A stretch of 64,000 nucleotides of DNA from Echinarachnius parma (Eukaryota > Echinodermata > Echinoidea > Clypeasteroida > Echinarachniidae): assembly GCA_037951105.1 (NCBI GenBank), contig JBAMJV010007197.1, positions 106,709 to 170,708 of the forward strand. The letters run 5' to 3'. Positions 11,913 to 26,900 of this stretch are shown piece by piece. Each line of letters opens with the position of its first letter. Position 1 is the first letter of the stretch. The notes under the pieces were generated by a model that was not told where the DNA came from, did not search any database, and saw nothing but the letters and a program-made list of their open reading frames with translations. Both the position numbers and the translations under genes were made by a program.

Positions 11913-14900
11913 GTGAGTAAACTACAATAATTTACATAAATTATTCAAATCATACCGAGTCTTTATTTACTTTAACTTAATTTTTCCTTTTTATTGTTAT
12001 GAATTAGTATTGAGTTTTTAAAGTGCAATAAATAAAGCCATAATTAACACAGTTAAATTTTGTAACTTGTGTTCAGCTGTTGAGCTTTAATGATATTTGT
12101 TGTCCCTCTTTGCTCTTTTAAATTTACGGAGAATAACAATCATTCGCATGTTTTTTTTAAATTAAACTACATCTAAAGTACATTAATTTCTAGTGGTGAT
12201 TACATTTTTATATTGACTGGGTTAATATGTTGTATGCTAAAACATGCTCTTTATTACTCTGAATTGAAGTCAATATACTTATATTAGATTTTGAAATAAA
12301 AATACCCAATAATCATCTTTAATCGTTCATGTTTTCACACTGTTAGTTGTGACGACAGCGAAGCGGGACTACTTCTTCCAGGCTGATAATCACCAAGACA
12401 TGGAGGACTGGGTGAACAAGATTAATAATGCAAGTAAAATCACAGTGAGTAATGTATTCATGTGGAGGTAAACTTAGATACACCTTTAAAGGGAACCACC
12501 ATGTAAAGAACAACACACTCAGGCTTATAAGTTTTGGTACAGTTGTTTGATATCAAATATATGTCCAACTCTTTTCTTTGTAAAGGGTTGTGTAATTCAT
12601 AAACAATACAATTAATCACCAACACTTACAGAACCAACAGGGCCTCATGGTTCCGTATGCGCCAGACGTCTTTGAGTGCGCCAATCTATACCCGCATACA
12701 TTTGGAGACAATTGAACTATGGAAAATGCATACGTCCTAGACAATTTAGATAGCTTTTTTCTGCAAACCCATGAACACAGGTACTTTAGTATGGTGATGA
12801 CCGAGTTTTTCAATTACATAATTTGTCTGGAAACCCATTTTTCTGAACTTTTTGGTGGAATGTTCTACTAAAACTATTACCTTTCATTTATAAGAATATA
12901 ATTTTGGGGTGTTGGTTCCCTTTAACAAGAGAGGTTAATGTTGACTTGGTCTACGCCCATTTGGTCTTTGTCTCATGTACATGTATAACACAATGCCTGA
13001 AACTTACATTTCCCCAATGCCAAACTTCTTCTTCTTCTTGGAAAGTACAGACCACCATCTGGTTTATTTTCGTACTGTTCTGCTGGCAGGGAAAAAATTA
13101 ATATTTACTTTTCGGGGGCTACTTTTCAAGCTTGCCTGCATGAAAATAACACTCTAATATTGGATTTTCATTGAACTCTATGCAAATTTACAGGGGCTCT
13201 TTTATGATTTTCTGGGGCTCTTTTTGGCATTTTGTGGGTGAATTCGCCCCGAGCCCCCGTGTATTATTTTCACTGGACTTTTGCGGGTTGAGTGTAGTGT
13301 ACAGTGTATGTTCGTTGCCATATATATTAAAGTGTCTACAATATCCTACATGTGCAACTAAAAAATGTATGTTCCCCTTCTATCGGAGCTGTTTGTAACT
13401 TATCCCTTACCCTTGCCCTAAAGGTTAACCTTAACTAATCCCAATCCATATCCCTTATATTCCAATCGATAACCTTAATCTTAATAGCCCGGTCACATAT
13501 CAACGGATTGTGCAAACGGAGGTCAAACGGAGAGCTAAATTTTCCATCCGTTCTATACGTTTCTTGTCCGTTCCTTGTCCGGTGATGTACGTTGTTCTAT
13601 GTTTTGTACATAAGCAATGGAGACAACTTTCATCACCGGATAATTTAATTTCGCAAATTGTCTATTCGTTGGGCATACGTTTCCGATGTCCGTTGATATC
13701 TGACCGGGCCATTAGACTCTGAATTGTGATTTTGCTAACAGACGAAATGGGAGTAGACCAAAGGGAAGTGACCAAGCGACAAACAACAAATTATGAAACA
13801 CCAAATGTTCTGTATTTATGTATATACTATTTGTATGCATATTTTGCCATAAAAGTTTATGATTTTGTACATCGCATATAAATTATTCATTGCGTACCAG
13901 TATATTTTCAACAGACGTCACAGTTAAATGACAGAGTGGGTTCCCAAATTTGAAAGAAATCTTTATTTTTGGCATTCCGTCCATTTCAAACGGTCATATC
14001 TTTTTTTTATTCCTTGACATTTCTTTGCTCATATTTGTACCACTTTATCATTCCATTCTTCTCTTTATTCCAAGGTTACTTTATAAAATAATAATAATGA
14101 TAATAGTTGACTTTTATAGAGTGCAATTTGCAATGAGCCTCTAAGCGCTATTATTATTACCCGGGTCAACGGATACACACTTCAATCATTCCTGCACACA
14201 AAGTGCACAATTTTCACTGCCTGGGGAGTATTCCAGCCAGTCGCTTGTTAGGAGCACGCAGTGCTAAGGAACCACGTTCCCATCCTTCTGGGTCCCCATT
14301 TATACACCTGGGTAGAGAGAAGCAATATTGGATTAATTGTCTTGTTGAAGGACAAAGGCGGTGGGCAGGGTTTGAACTCGGGATCTCATGATCGGAAAGC
14401 TCGCGCTCTACCAATCTTGCCACACCACATCATAAAGGTTTCTGTGTCCGTTGAACTGTTACAATTGGACTCTACCTTTCATTCTCATGAAAAGATCTAT
14501 GTAGGTCTATAAGATATAAATCATAACTTCCTTGGTTCCTTTAGATCATCATTTCAAGATTTATTTTTCCGAAGTAAAAATAACATTTTAAAAGATGTGC
14601 ATTAGGCTGTTGGAAACAACTTTCTATATAATATATGTATACATATATGTGTCATCTTTTTCAAAGCAATCAGCATCATTAGTACTAAGTGTATATATCT
14701 ATCTTTCCCTGTAACGCAGATACCATCAACGACCACGCCTGGGAACAACATACCCCTAGGAGACAAGAATGGGGGAGAGAGGGGGGCGGTCAGCTACAAG
14801 ACAGAGGTCGTAGGAGGGGTCGTTATTCGAACACCTGTCCAGGTTAGATTCACTACATGATTAGTCTCTGCATGACAATTTTTTTTCTTCGATTTTATCC

Positions 14901-17900
14901 CCCATTTTATTATTTTTCTTCCCTATCTAATTATTAACGTTGGATTTCTAATTAACCAAGAAAACGCATGTAGAGTAAGGTTATTTATTATTGAGCCGGC
15001 TATATGTGACCGGCTATAGCAAAACCCTGTACTTGTCGGTAATAATCAAAATGTAGATTTTCATACCATTAGAAAGACCTCATCACAAGCTTTCATTTGA
15101 TGCTTTGTTCTTACAAATTGGTCAATAATTGGCGATGGATATCCCCGAATTTTGGATGCGTACGATACGGCGCCATGACACTCCCCGATCAGCCGGCCCT
15201 CACCGGTTGATTCCAACCAGCATGCGAGTCGAGCCAGTGGCCCGCTGATTGGTTGAAGCACGCTATTGTTCCCGCCCGACAGTCGTGCTGAGACAACGGA
15301 CCGTTGATTGGTTAAGCACCCGTGTGCTTCGGCCAATAGATCTTGTCCGTTAGTGACCAATTAGGAACGTACTCGCTCATGCGAGATAGCGCTTTGGAGC
15401 CGACCGTACAGTATAAAACACGCTTGTTTACAACATATTCTATTACACCAGACGAAGTGTTGCAGCAGCGCACGAAACGTCGTGATCTTTTAGATTCCTT
15501 GTTGACCATACATTGCGAGACAAACGAATATCACTAGCGATATTATTCCCGAAGATATGATTGTTTCAATTTTTCAATCATGGGTCTTTTACACACATTA
15601 TGTGAACTTAAAATGCCCATTTCTTCAAAACCGAATTACCGACAAGTGCAGGGTTTTGCTATAGCCGGTCACATATGTCTGATTTAACTGGTAAAGTAAA
15701 GAATACGTTGAGTGAGACATACCCATGTTCCCATAATCTTTCTCGTGATAGTGTCATATCACTCCATTCTCTCCATATCATTCCATTCTCACTGTATGTA
15801 CACAGATAAGGAACATTTTGTGCTGTATTGTCTAATTTTTGAACGAATACAATGTAATTTAATACATTTTGGCATGAACTACTTGTTTCCTTGGTACTAA
15901 ATAGAATGATTGCTTTTGATCAAATTACACACACGCTTGTTCAGACAGTTACATGTATATGAATTTTGAACTCATGTGAGTAGTGTGTTTGTAGGTGTTG
16001 TGTGTGTTGTAAGTGAATCTCTTTTTTGTTGTTGAATTGTTGCAATCTATAGCACCTTTAGGGAAGGCTTAATTGCAGATATAGTATACACTCTTATGAT
16101 ATGGTATTCAGGATCTGTATTATAAGACACATTCCTTATACCCTATCCCACATTACCCTATCACCTGGGTTCATCCTTTCCCTTCACTAACACCTCAATA
16201 ACACTGATAGGCCCGTAATAGGTTGTAGCCGCAAAGTTAAGTTAAGTATTTGGATCGTGACTAAGTCTGCAGACAATCTAGGGATGATCCCGTTGCTTAG
16301 CAACCCTCTGGTTTCAACTTAACGAGATTTGTCTGCATATCCTGTAGCCGAACGTCACTTGACGGCTGTGATCAGAGAGACAAGATCCCGCCTTACCTTG
16401 TACCTTTAAAGGGATCTAGTAACTTTGTTGACATGAAATGTGATGAATAGCTGATAAAATGTGTATTCTTGTGATCTGATATGTCCACTATAAAGTAATG
16501 TGTGAACATTTTATGTTGAATGGATGTTATATGGTCGAGAAATGAGCAAAAAATGCAAAGTGATATTTGCGGGCTCATTGCACTGACTTTGTACACCGGT
16601 AAAACTTTCCAGTGGATAATTAAAAATCAGAATCTGTTAATAGCTTATTAACTAAAGGGAAATTAAAACAAATCAGCATGCTGCTCTGGTTGGTTCCAAT
16701 GATAGTTCAATCCAAGGGGGGGGGGGGGGGGGGGGAGTGGGGGTGGTCACCATGCTGCCCAGGGTGATTCCCATGATAGCTCAGTCCAGGAAAATCAGGT
16801 CCTTCCTGCCTCTTGATGGTGCTGCAAACCCTTGGAATGTAGTGATGATAAGTGGGGTACCAAGAACCCGATAGCTCACACAAGCACAAGGGCACGTGCG
16901 CACACGAATCACCCCTTTTGGGGGTGTATTTTATTTGATTTGCCATTGGTAGTTGGTTTCAATATAAATAAACAAATTATGAAATCATAGCTCACTTTAT
17001 ATAAATATTCTTATAATTGATAATCATTCTAAAACAATAATTGAAACGGAACAAAGAGAAAACAATGTTAAAGGGATAGTTTGGTTTTGGTATCGAGGGC
17101 GCTTCAAGAAATGATATTTTTGTGAGGTAAGGAAAAACTAAGTGTCAAATTTGAAAGAGCATACAAATTTAAAGATACATGTAGATTAAACTTTATATGA
17201 TCGAAAATAGGTTCAGAAACAGCTAAAATTGCAATAAATATATCCGATCGGAATAAATGTGGAATCCCATATTTATTTGATGATTTAAGAAAAACATAAT
17301 AAAATGTGTACACTTTTCAAAATTGTACAAAAGAGGTTTAAAATAGTTGTTGATGATCTCTCTGTTTCATCATTATTTTAACAAAACATCACATGCACAA
17401 TTTTTCATAAAAAATGGTTCAAACCAATGCGTTTTTAGAGAGCACCCTCTTGTGTTTTAACGGCTCTTTTTGAATTGTAACAGGCTTTTTACTTAGTCGT
17501 TTGTGATGTTTTATACCTTTCGAGCATGGTGGAGTTATGGCTATTAGTTTGTAATGTTATGGTGCAGGTTTTGGTTACTACAATTCAGATTGACCAAAAC
17601 TGTACTATTCCTTTAAATTGCACAATGCACAATACAGGTGACATTCGTGTAGGGGTCATACGCTGTAACATAAGGCAAAAAAAAAAAAAAACATGTTTAG
17701 CGTCCTGCTCTTTTGAAAAAAGGAAGGAGGAGGCCCTTTTTTTTTTTCTTTTTTTTTTTTTTAAATGGCCGACTTTTTTCAAAATGGCCGACTGACCCAT
17801 TTATCCAAAATAACGAATGAGTCTATATTAAAAGTACGATCTTTTTCAAAATCATTTTTTTCCCCAAAAAAAATCACGAAATTTACATTTTTTTCGGATT

Positions 17901-20900
17901 TTTCACAAAAAAAAAAAAAAAAAAGAAAAAGCAGGCGGCCTCCAAAAAGGAAGCGGGCGGGGACGCTAAACATGTATATTTTTTTTTTTGCCTATTTAAT
18001 TGGAAATGGAATTACACAAATAATACTGCTGAAAACTGCTCAATTAAATCTACTTGTAATAGCTGGGTGTAAAAGAATGAGTGTCAGTGAAGAAGCCTAG
18101 CTTTTGATCCTAGCAGAATCTGTGTTGGTGTAAACATGAAAAAATACAAACTTTAAATGATTAGATAATTGCTTTAGAAAGGGTCTGTGGTATTTGCTGC
18201 GAAATGTTTCTTGCAGGGAAATGCGAGTAACAAGTCAAGGACGCAGGTAGTTACTATTTTAGCAGATCCTGTTTCTCTGGAAGTTGCAATTTACATTCTG
18301 ATTTATTGCCATGGACTGGTAACAATCCATGGGGTATATTGTGCTAGAAATTAACCTTTTTGCCTTGTGGCCCAGTCAGGCAAATACAAACAAGATTGTT
18401 CAACTTTGAGTGGCCTGAAACCTAAATCTGGTGGCCCCAAACAAAGAAAAACATTACAAATTCTGTTAAATTTGGTTGCCCAAACGGGCCAGCAGGCCTA
18501 TGCTAACTTTGAGTACTGTATTGTATTATAACTTGAAATAATTCAATAATCGTGAAAAAAGGGTACCTGATATTTGCTATTGTTGCTTGCGAACATATCA
18601 TGGGCTCTGTAGTACTGTACTAGGAAAGTATAAGACAATAATTGTATTAACTTGTTCAAGACTGGTCACGAAAATATTTGGGCTTGGGTCTATATGGAGA
18701 ATACATGTTATATATAGCAAAATCAACCGTCCTGAATGGGTTAAAAAAGATACCTGATATTTGCGAATGTTGCTCTCTTAGAAGCCATGAGCTCTATTGT
18801 TTTACAATTTGAAATGATAAAACGGGTACCTGATGTTTGCGACTAATTGCTTGCAGCGAACCCCGAGTGCGAGGACGCAGGTAGTTAGCGTTCCGGAGGA
18901 GACCCCCTTCCGCTGGAAGCTGCACTTCCCGTGGCGGGTCTACATGGAGCTGCGGAGGGTGATGAGCCCCTGTCACATGATGGCCGGTATCAACGGTCGC
19001 AAGGACAAGGGCAAGAACAAGGACAATGAAAAGGCACAACAATCTATTTTTTAAAATTTGTTACTATTGCATCGTTGCAAGAAAAGCAAGAACAAAAAAT
19101 GGATGCAATTGAATGGATAATTTATCAATTTTTGACTTGTCGATGCATTGCAAGAATCTATTGCCTCATTGCAAGATAACCAAACAAACAAATATGGCAG
19201 CAACTGAATGGATATATTTAATGTTTGACTTGTCCATCGATGCATTGCAAGAATAAATGAGCAATCTGGTCAGAGAAAAAAAGGATTTGATGCTTACAGC
19301 CTAATCATTACTTTGATGCAAGAAAAAAAAATAGCAAAAGCAAAATTTGAATGAAAACAAGATAACAGAATGAAAGCGTACCAGTCATTTGAATGTCTCC
19401 TTGTTTAATATACCCAACATGCTTGCCTTGTTTATAACACTGCCTCTACTTGCATATCCTTAATGTTTAATTTCTCCCATTTTTATTAAGATTTCCATGT
19501 TTTTGTTTATTAAAGGCATAAAGTTGTAGATACACACACATACAAAACAGATGAATACTTCTAAATCTTTGAATACAAAGTTTATTTTGATTTGCCATAA
19601 TACTGTTCATTGACATGCAATGAAGCTTTGGGGTTTTCTTTTGATATATAGTTTCACATACAACATTTGCACCAATTCCAGCCCAAATACGTGACTTTGT
19701 TTGTTTATTAGTTTCAACCTTAATAAGATTCATAGAGAGACAAATACGATTTTAATGTTTTCTGGATAGGATCATTTGGGATCATTAGTGAAGCAAAAAA
19801 TGACAGATAACAATAACTGATCATACGTTACATAGAATAGAACAAAGGAGAAAATTAACATATTTACAAAGATAATAGGTAATACATCAGATATCAGCAA
19901 TTTACAAACAGCAATCAATATATGATGAATACTATTACGGATGACAACAAATTATTCAACAAAGAAATACAATCTTTCTGAAACCTAGACCAAGAGATGA
20001 CAAGGAGACTTCAAATGACTGGTTAATATATCATTTTGTTTATTTTTGGCTGCCAATCTGCCATGCTTTTCAAATTATTTTCTTTTCTTTTGGCATGGCA
20101 TCTTGTGCATCTTGTCTTGTCCTTGTTTGATACCCAGAAGTTCTCCTGCTTAAGGTGTTGTCACATATCACCGGATAGCCCGACGAATAGAAAATTTGCG
20201 AAATACAATTTTCCGGAAGAGTGAAAGTCGTCTCCATTGCTTCATGCACAAAACATTCCGCCGGATAGAACAACGTTCGTCGCCTGACAAGTAACGGACA
20301 AGAAATGCACACAAACGGAGACGATCGGATTGAAAATGTTGCTCTCCGTCGTGCATCCGTTTACGCTATCCGGTGATATGTGACCGGGCCTTAAGGACCA
20401 TACTATCTGCGTTCAAAAGTTTGCAACAAAGGCCCTGGTCACATTGAAACTCACAATGATTTTGTTGTACGAAATGGACATTTTCTGTCGTAGTTAAAGT
20501 TTGTACAACTGTCGTGGAAGTGATCTAGTCAGAATGAAATTTTAGATGCTTTCACTACAGGAACAGGCAGAGATGTTGGAAACTTTCATGGTAATCTAGT
20601 GAGTAACTTGAGAGCATCGTGCAAAGTCGTTGATTTTCGTACAAATTTCTTGTGATTATTTCATTGCAATCTCACAAATGACGTGCGATTGTCGTGAGAT
20701 TGTTGCAAGAAATTACACAAAACTTTTGGGCATCCACAACATGTCAATTTTCGTACGAATGTTGTGTGAATGTTGTACGTTTGTCCTATGTTATCACGAC
20801 ACCAGTAAGACAACAATTTTGTGAATCTGTCGTGGCATAAAATTGGATAGTCCGAATTTCAAGCCACGACAGATTTGTTGTCACATGACTCCCATTTATT

Positions 20901-23900
20901 TATTTTTTAAATTTCAGAATCTCAAACAGAAGGGGTTAAATAACCATTCATTTTGATCCTCTAGTAAAAAATTGGAGATTGCCATATTAATTTCAGCAAA
21001 ATAATAAGGACTATATATAGTATTTTTGTGCAAAATGTTTGCTTGTAGCGAAATATTGTGAACAAATTAACGTGTGAAGGACTTTACAGAAACAATGTAT
21101 TTCAAATGACAATGTTCAAACTATTCATGAATTACATGCACCCCCAAAACATGCATTGACATTGTATAATTTTCCCTGCAAGCTAGTGCCAAAGATGAAA
21201 TCTTCAAAAGTTGTTGTTAATTATTGATTGTGTGGGAGGAGAACGGATTTAGAACAGAAAGAGGGAGGCCTCGATCACTTCAGAACAAAGGAAACAAGTG
21301 CTCAAATACATTATGTTTATCATTTGTTTCCCTGCGTTTTCCTTTGAAATGTACCTTTCAAAACTGCTCGAAGAGATTTATATTCCCCTCCCTCTCCCTC
21401 TTTGTTCTAATGTGTAGTTACATTCATGTAATGCACTGCCAGAAGTTTGTTGTGTCAGCTGCCGTACATTGTCTAATCTCATTGTAGAAACAATGCGGGA
21501 CAAATGTGACCGGCTATAGCAAAACCCGGCACTTGTCTGTAGTTCATATTTTGAAGAAATTGTCATTTTAAGTTCACACAATGTGTGTAAAAGACCTATG
21601 ATTGTGTAATTGAAACAATCATATCTTCGCCAATTATTGACCAATTAGTTAGAACAAAGCATCAAATGAAAGCTTGTGATGAGGCCTTTGTAATGGTTTG
21701 AAAATCTACATTTTGATTTTTACCGAGGAGTGCCGGGTCTTGCTATAGCCGGTCACAAATTTGTACATCGTGGGTTGAGGAAGAGAAGGGCACTAAGTCA
21801 CTTTTTGTACTTTTGAGATAATCATGATTACAGTTTGAGAGGCTGGTATTCACTGCAAAATGTAGCACTTTTTAATCTTTATTTAATATTCCCCAAATTA
21901 GAAATGATTATTATCTGATAATTTGTCAACACCTACATAGATTATGCTCTGACGTTCAAGATGTTATGCATATAACTTATTTTAGCTAAAATCAATACCT
22001 TTCTCACTCTCACTCAATGACATGTTGTTCTAAAAATAAGCACATTGTCTTAATATCATGGGAAAGTTCAGGATTTTCAGTTATTTCAAACATTTTTAGA
22101 GATATATACATCATGCATTGTACATTGTAATCTCTATATACACTACATGTATGTATATCTCAAATCTCTGTGTCCTCTAAATCCATGTTGCGCTCTAAAT
22201 CCCTATCACAATACAAATGTTTGATGAGTCGATCACCCATATGTTTATATGCACTGTGAGCTGCGTTTATTTATGCGATAATACGCTCATTGTAGATATT
22301 ACGCGAGCGATTACTGTACAGGATCCCATGCGCGCATGCATGCATTGCATTAAATTGAAGTTAATGGAAGCTTTTAGAACCACTATACATCTACGGACGT
22401 AACCAATACTGTGCGAGGCGCAGATTTACTCTCTCGCCAAAACTGATCGCTAAGTTCTGCTAACTTAAGTTTTTAACGATCTAAAGTGTGATTTCTATGG
22501 CGTCGCGGAGTGGCACTTGGCCCCTAGTTCTTTACACTGCTGTCATTTTCCAAAACTGCTTTTATATGAGAGAATGGTGTCTATAGTTTTATAATGGTAT
22601 GCATGACTGTCTTTGTCTTTTAATTGAATGTTGTGTTTGTAAAGAAAATGAAAATAAAATGGATGCAATGCTAGTGCATGGAGGTACAGAACTAACTTTT
22701 TGTTAATGTACAGATAACAGATAACTCCTTTTGTGTTGTGGTGTATTTTGAAGATATGATAATTTCGGACTTATTTAGAACCACTACGCATGGCAAATAA
22801 TAAATAGCTGTGATGTCACACTTGGGTGTACCGAACAATTAAGCCAGACATTGTGGTTTAGCAGTTGCTAAGAAGGCAATCGCCCAGCTCAAACCCACTA
22901 GCGAATACCTTTAACCAAAAGAAAGTTGTTTCTAAAGAAAGTCTATTAATATGTCGTGACAAAGGAGTGTGATGTCATTACCTTTGTACTCCCAAATATG
23001 TGGTTAGATGTGCGTTGCTTGTAAGTATCGGTGTCCATGGTGATGTATATACAGTTGGGTTTGCGTTTGCACCATGTGAGAAGGGAGGATAATTGGAGAG
23101 TCCTGAGAAGTACTGTTGGTATTCTTTCTCGAGTAGTCCTAAAAAGAAATGTGTTAGTCCTGGAAAGGACTGTTGTAATTGTTATTCTTTCTTGAGCTTG
23201 TAGTTCTAAAAAGAACTGTTCAGCGCCGGTATGTGTTATAGTAAAGAGAGGATGGGTAGTAGTAGTAGTACTAGCCTCGATCAACAACCGCAAACAAACT
23301 GTATAAATATGTGGATGTACTGCAACTGACTAATAGAAGTATGTAGTTTTTTAAGGTACGTAGAAAATACATAAAAAAAGACAATCACATGACATGACAA
23401 GATAAGATCACATGTTTAGGGAATCAGAGAATCTGAACAATTTCTCAGAATTACCAAATTTTAATTCCCATTGATCACCTGAATGTATTTCCAGGGGGAG
23501 GAGACAAGTGCCCTCAAAAACCACTTGGCTGTGCCAGCGAAGGTAGGTAATAGCCAAGACTGGCTTGTCAGTGCCATGCACCGACTATCTTGCATCCTGT
23601 TGCCTTGGAAACCGGTTTCTCCGTCATTTCCTTATGCCCCTTGCAAGCCCCCTCCCCTCACCCCTCTCCCCTCTCCTTCCCCCTACCCGACTCATACTCC
23701 CACTAGAATTAGTTTCTAGAGTCTAGATGATTCATGGATTAGTGATACCCAGTAGGAAAAAAAAGTCAATATTTTTGTTTGTTTTCGGAATGGCATGATA
23801 ATGTTTAATTTCCTACGGTACATAGAACATTATAAGAAGTTATTGCGATGTGTAGTTTTTACAGAAATTTCCCTGCCCTTTCTCCGACATACCCCGTTTG

Positions 23901-26900
23901 CTGCGTACGTTGTACGTTTTCCTGCTAGGGGTATAGTTATTCCCAGAGACTGGAAACATAGTGCTCCAGTAGGCATGTGCAAACACATAGACCGGTATTC
24001 TACTAAATTTAACTACTTAGGCTGGACTAAGTTCATAACCTTGGACTAACTAATCGACACTTTAATAGTCCACACCTCAGATTAGTTGAACCTGCAAACT
24101 TATCTCTTTAGGCTGGCTTAAAGTCATAAACAGGCCTACCAGAATACAACATTTTAGTCCGGACTAATTAAGTTATCAACTTAGTCAGGGATTAGTCGAC
24201 ACTTAGTTAGCACTTCAGGCTAGACTAATTTACATGTAGTAGAATACCGGCCATATAGTTTGAATGTAAATATACAGACTAGGTACATGTTTATGAATGT
24301 GACAAAACATATAAACATGTACTGTGTTGTGATTTTCTTTTAAATAGTGGCATGATATATTTAGAACTTGTTCAGAAATTAGTGCATCTCAGTTCCTAAT
24401 AGATTGTAGGCAGATGAGTTGAATGATAAGTACTCAAGGGGATAATACTTTGTAGAGGTGGTGGAGTGGGGGGGGGGGGGGGGGGGGGGGAGGGGGTGTG
24501 GTGCATCAATATGAGAAAGGTGAAACCATGGACCCTACTAGTAGTCCATGGTGAAACTAATTGTGACCGGCTACAGCGAAACCAACCACTTGTTGGCAAA
24601 AATCAAATTTGAGATTTATATACCATTTGAAAGGTCTATTAACCAGCTTTAATTTGATACGTATTCCAATTAAGTTGGATAATAATTGGCAGGAGTTATT
24701 ATCATTTTTATATCTCATAATGCGTTAAGTTGAAACTGAGATATCGAAGATGCAATTATGACAATTACTATTAAGACCATGCAAAATTGATTTACAAAAT
24801 AATTTATAACTTTGCACTGGATTAATATTTGAAGTTTTTTTTCAAGTATTTTTAAAGATTTATTTTGCATTAAAAAGAGCAAAAATTCATCTTGCCAGAA
24901 CTAAAAATCTTCATTTTGACCCTGGGACCAATTTTCAACTTTGGAAGCCCATAACTGCAAAACATAATTACCGACAAGTCGTGGGTCTTGCAGTAGCCGG
25001 TCACAATTAGTCTTGCCAATTAATTGCATGTTTGATTAAAGGCAGAAGATAATGTGCGCAACCGCACTTGTTTGTTTTAATGACGACAACATAACTCCTG
25101 GTATTCCAAAGCGGTCTCCCATCCAAATTCTAAGCAGAGTCTGCTTAATTTCAGTGATCAGATGAGAAACCGTGTATTATGTAAGGTATTAGTCGAACAC
25201 TGTACACGAAAGACAAACTTTGACACACACACACACTTGGTCTGAGTGGCCGTACAGTTTAATATATGCATTTTGTTATTTATGTGCATCATGATTCCAT
25301 TTCGTAAGACAGTTGTGCATTCTGCATGCATTTGTTAAGTATACAAAAATGAGTCCATTCATGTTTTATGCCGTACTTCAGTTGAATGGCAGAAATCATA
25401 AAACAAAAGTGAAATCCAGAAAAAATTAAGAAAAACAGAGAAAAGTTTACTCCTCCATGAATTAGCCCATGAGTCGACATTGACCATGTAAATTCTTAGC
25501 CTCAGATGGAAATTTGATTTCATTTTAACCTGTTCCCTACTAGATATTTGCAATCCCCATAGAGCAGGGCCTACCAGCTTCCTGTAGACGGTGGATTAAA
25601 CCAATGCTCAAAATGAGCACAGCTAGGCCAAATGACTGGCCCAGGAGCACTGGAAGTTTAGCTTTATACGGCCACCTACGGCCATTAATCAATGCTAAAT
25701 TCCACTGGCCCATAATAGGTAACCCCAAATAATTAGCATAATTATGTTTTTCTTTGTTTGGAGTCACCAGATTCAGGTTTAAGGCCATCAGAATGTGAAA
25801 AATCTTGATTTTACCTGGACGATTGGGCCACAATTAGACAAGAAAGTTAAGCTCTAGCATCCCCTTCTTAAATCTAAGTGTGTCATAAGATAGCGGGTAG
25901 CTTGTGGCTTGTTAGCGGCAAGCTTAATAGGCGATCTCTGCTCAAATTAAGCTTGCGGACTATTCCTGCACGCTAACTGACACACTTAAAAACTGCTACA
26001 CACAATTTCAGCAAACCCCTAGAGAAATCTTAAGTGTGCCGCAAGCCAGCAACTAGCTTGCGGACTAGCTAGTGACTAGCTAGCTAGCGGCAAGCTTAAT
26101 AGGCGATCTTTGATGAAATTGTGAGCGTGCAGCATATTTTAACCGTGCAGATAAATGTTCGCTTAGCGGCAAGCTAGTCGCTGGCTTGCAACACACTGTA
26201 GGGGAAGATTGCCTATTAAGCTTGCCACTAGCTAGCTAGCTAGCCGCAAGCTAGCCGCTAGCTTGAGACTCACATACAAACATGTATATCTCTGTAGGGG
26301 ATACAACACATTATACTAATGCTCTGCTCTATGTCTGCATCATAAACTGTTACAGCCAGGTCAGGCCGCGAGTGAGAGTGACAGTGATGAGGAGGTCAGC
26401 GGGAGGTCGTCGCCACGGCCACAGACCCACTCCACAGCCTCCATGGAGAGAACGGCTCAGCGGCTCTTCCCAGGAAGGAACATAATTCATGCCGGTTGGT
26501 GCGTCAAGCAAGGAGCAGTTGTAAGTAGTTCACACCCTCCCCAACAGCATTGATCACTACAAAGCACAACTCCCTCCCCCCCCCCCCCCCCCCCGAAAGT
26601 CTTGTGTTCATTATGCTACGATGATATGTTAACTATTATAATAGTTCATGCTGGTCGGTGCGTCAGGCAAGGAGCAGTTGTAAGTAGCCCCCCCAAAAAA
26701 AAAAATTTTAAATAAAATAAAAAATAAAAATAAATAAATAAAAAATAAAAATAAATAAAAATAAATAAATGAATAAATAAATAGATAAATAAATGTGTTC
26801 ATTACGCCATAATGTTATTTTGAATAGTCATAATCCATGTCGGTTGTTGTGCCAAGGAAGGGGCAGTACTTTAAGATTCGATTTGAAAGTGTCTATAGAC

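Noticed and set aside
22946-23293. 115-codon minus-strand frame rich in Thr/Arg
   Set aside because: No recognisable domain, no splice or promoter context, and repeated CTCTT-like words; likely chance.
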